64,000 bases of DNA from Anastrepha obliqua. Lineage: Eukaryota > Arthropoda > Insecta > Diptera > Tephritidae. Location: contig NC_072892.1 of NCBI RefSeq assembly GCF_027943255.1, positions 28,853,792 through 28,917,791 of the forward strand, given 5' to 3'. Of this stretch, positions 62,572 through 64,000 are shown in pieces (the stretch's first letter is position 1; the number at the start of each line of letters is the position of its first letter). The notes under the pieces were generated by a model. The model had not been told where the DNA came from, ran no database searches, and worked only from the letters and a program-made list of their open reading frames with translations. A program made the position numbers and the translations under genes.

Positions 62572-62830
62572 TTGCAATGGAATAGGTCAAGTTACATTTA
62601 CACAAACGTGAAAAATGATGAAACATTTATCAAATTCATGAAAGATATCTTCAATTTCGATTGTGCATCAGACGTTAATAAGTCAACAACACTAAGAGGC
62701 ACCATCATCGATTTGCCTTTTTCAAGACACTTTACACTCGAAACACTCCCTTTCATTTCCTACTTTTTCTAACATCGTCCTATTCTCAACAGAGAAATGG
62801 TTCATTACCATGCGCACAGGAAGGAGGCAT
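62572..62830 (+). pseudogene. endonuclease-like fragment related to 29018-29371
   Basis: Frame reads FIKFMKDIFNFDCASDVNKS, RGTIIDLPFSRH, then PFISYF and a stop, parallel to [27 protein letters not shown] and FTYFSYH of the earlier fragment. Likely from the same transposon family, possibly Helentron. Confidence 0.5.
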
Positions 62831-62990
62831 ATGCAAATACAAGTATGTGAATTTATATACCTACATATGCGCATATACATACATATATATGCTCACTCAA
62901 GTAGGACAGAGCCAGATGTCGAACGTTGCCGAACGCGGGGACCGATTGTGCTCTTTGTCGTTCGTTCCGCGCTCTCGCTTGCAATTCAAG
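62818..62990 (+). repeat. direct repeat H, copy 1
   Basis: AGGCATATGCAAATACAA, GCGCATATACATACATATAT, AGATGTCGAACGTTG and TCGTTCGTTCCGCGCT in order. Copy 2 follows at 63306. Confidence 0.82.
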
Positions 62991-63305
62991 CACATTAGCT
63001 TACATTTGCTTGCGTACGGAATAGATTCGTATATTTGATATGTCCATATGATTTGTATGCATCTTTACATATAGATTTGTTCTTTTTGAAAATTGCGCGA
63101 AATTGTATATGTATATGCATGTTTATATACATATATTAGTATACAACATATCTTATAAGGTATGTGGTAAATATTACCATACATTTTTTCCTTCATATAT
63201 AATAAAAAAATTAATAATAATAACATTAAAACAACAGGTATTATTAACAAACTTGGTTTTATTTTAAATTCTTCAAGTAAATCAAATTAATAATAATCAA
63301 TAAGA

Positions 63306-63462
63306 AGGCATATGCAAATACAAATACGTGAATTTATATATGTACATATGCGCATATACATACATATATACGCTCACTTAAATAGGAGAGAGCAAGATGT
63401 CGAACGTTGTCTTTCGTTTGCTTTGTCGTTCGTTCCGCGCTTTCGCTTGCAGTTCATTCAAG
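63306..63462 (+). repeat. direct repeat H, copy 2
   Basis: Same order as copy 1 about 488 bp earlier, a few percent to ten percent diverged. It leads into three short GCAAGGTAACG units at about 63458-63510. Confidence 0.82.
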
Positions 63463-63514
63463 GTAACGGCAATGAGCAAGGTAACGATAAATGAGCAAGG
63501 TAACGACACATTTT

Positions 63515-64000
63515 TTCGTGCGTGCAGCCTGTTAAATCGAATTATAAGACGTTATCACGTCAAAAAACCTGCTCTTTTTCTATCCCAATTATTTAGGTGG
63601 ACGCATCATCGAAGCTCATGTTAATACCTTACTTGTATTAGTTGTGTTCGTTAGCAATATAATGATTAGCCATCAACAGCCAATCGCCGGCCATCAATTC
63701 AAATTAAGAGCGTAATCGAAAATTCTCTCCCAAAGAGAAGAAAAAGTAAAAAGTGAACGAAAGGAAAATCTGCCATCACTTCCAAATGCACTTTTTATGT
63801 TGGCGATTTTTGTTATTAAATTTTCCATTTGAACGTTTCTGACTATAAACGTTAACTGTAAATTTCAGATCGGCGGAAAGGAAAACGTGCAAAAGAAACG
63901 GGATTCCACTAAAAATAATTGTTTTTTTTTTTTAATTTGTATTAAATGGCGAGATGATAATCCTCACAACGCTAGGGTATTCCAGCGTCTGTGAGATCAG
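63515..64000. other. window end, nothing recognised
   Basis: No gene or element could be supported in the last 485 bases. Confidence 0.4.

Noticed and set aside
62818..63462. LTR retrotransposon with short LTRs
   Set aside because: Repeats lack TG...CA ends, primer-binding site and polypurine tract, and nothing coding lies between them.
1..64000. CRISPR arrays, operons, bacterial mobile elements
   Set aside because: Sequence is clearly eukaryotic with spliceosomal introns; no spaced short direct repeats were seen.

Overview
This is eukaryotic DNA from a fly. It carries most of one host gene, polychaetoid (pyd, the insect ZO-1 MAGUK), on the + strand from about 18.4 kb to 59.5 kb, set in AT-rich sequence crowded with DNA-transposon debris. 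The protein is recognised from PDZ1, PDZ2, PDZ3, SH3, a guanylate-kinase-like domain, a long disordered tail and a C-terminal ZU5 domain. Every intron used obeys GT-AG and every junction keeps frame. The mix of mariner, Tc1-like, piggyBac, hAT-type MITEs and a tRNA-derived SINE fits a higher dipteran, perhaps a tephritid fruit fly; the organism is inference. No complete second host gene was recognised.

Layout. 1-18.3 kb: upstream flank or upstream pyd introns, with a LINE end, TTAA-bounded repeats, a piggyBac relic, mariner relics, a nearly intact mariner (11343-12632), SINEs and a Tc-type deletion derivative. 18375-18410: a 12-codon first coding exon of pyd. 20602-25956: PDZ1-3, SH3 and GUK exons, with mariner and LINE relics in the introns. 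26.3-33.8 kb: a large intron filled by two transposon nests, one several levels deep. 34094-35290: an open exon in the right phase that would give a short isoform. 35.4-38.5 kb: a Tc1-like element with a mariner inside, then a TTAA element. 39375-45144: seven small tail exons. 45.1-51.7 kb: intron with hAT-type MITEs and LINE fragments. 51666-53830: the large tail exon. 53.8-59.3 kb: intron with a piggyBac relic that hosts a long-TIR MITE. 59305-59528: last exon (end of ZU5, stop), then the 3' UTR. 60.3-64 kb: a whole but broken mariner and repeats.

The joined exons 18375-18410, 20602-20771, 22393-23946, 25368-25956, 39375-39608, 39946-40514, 40727-40881, 40952-41051, 42445-42667, 42739-43006, 45015-45144, 51666-53830 and 59305-59528 total 6417 nt, a frame of 2138 codons plus stop. 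Pyd/ZO-1 is a cytoplasmic scaffold at cell junctions.

I did not find an undescribed multi-gene system. The observations most worth following are a set of TTAA-bounded non-coding repeats that share an internal motif, the nested transposon stacks, three hAT-type MITEs with 8-bp duplications, and alternative ends of pyd.
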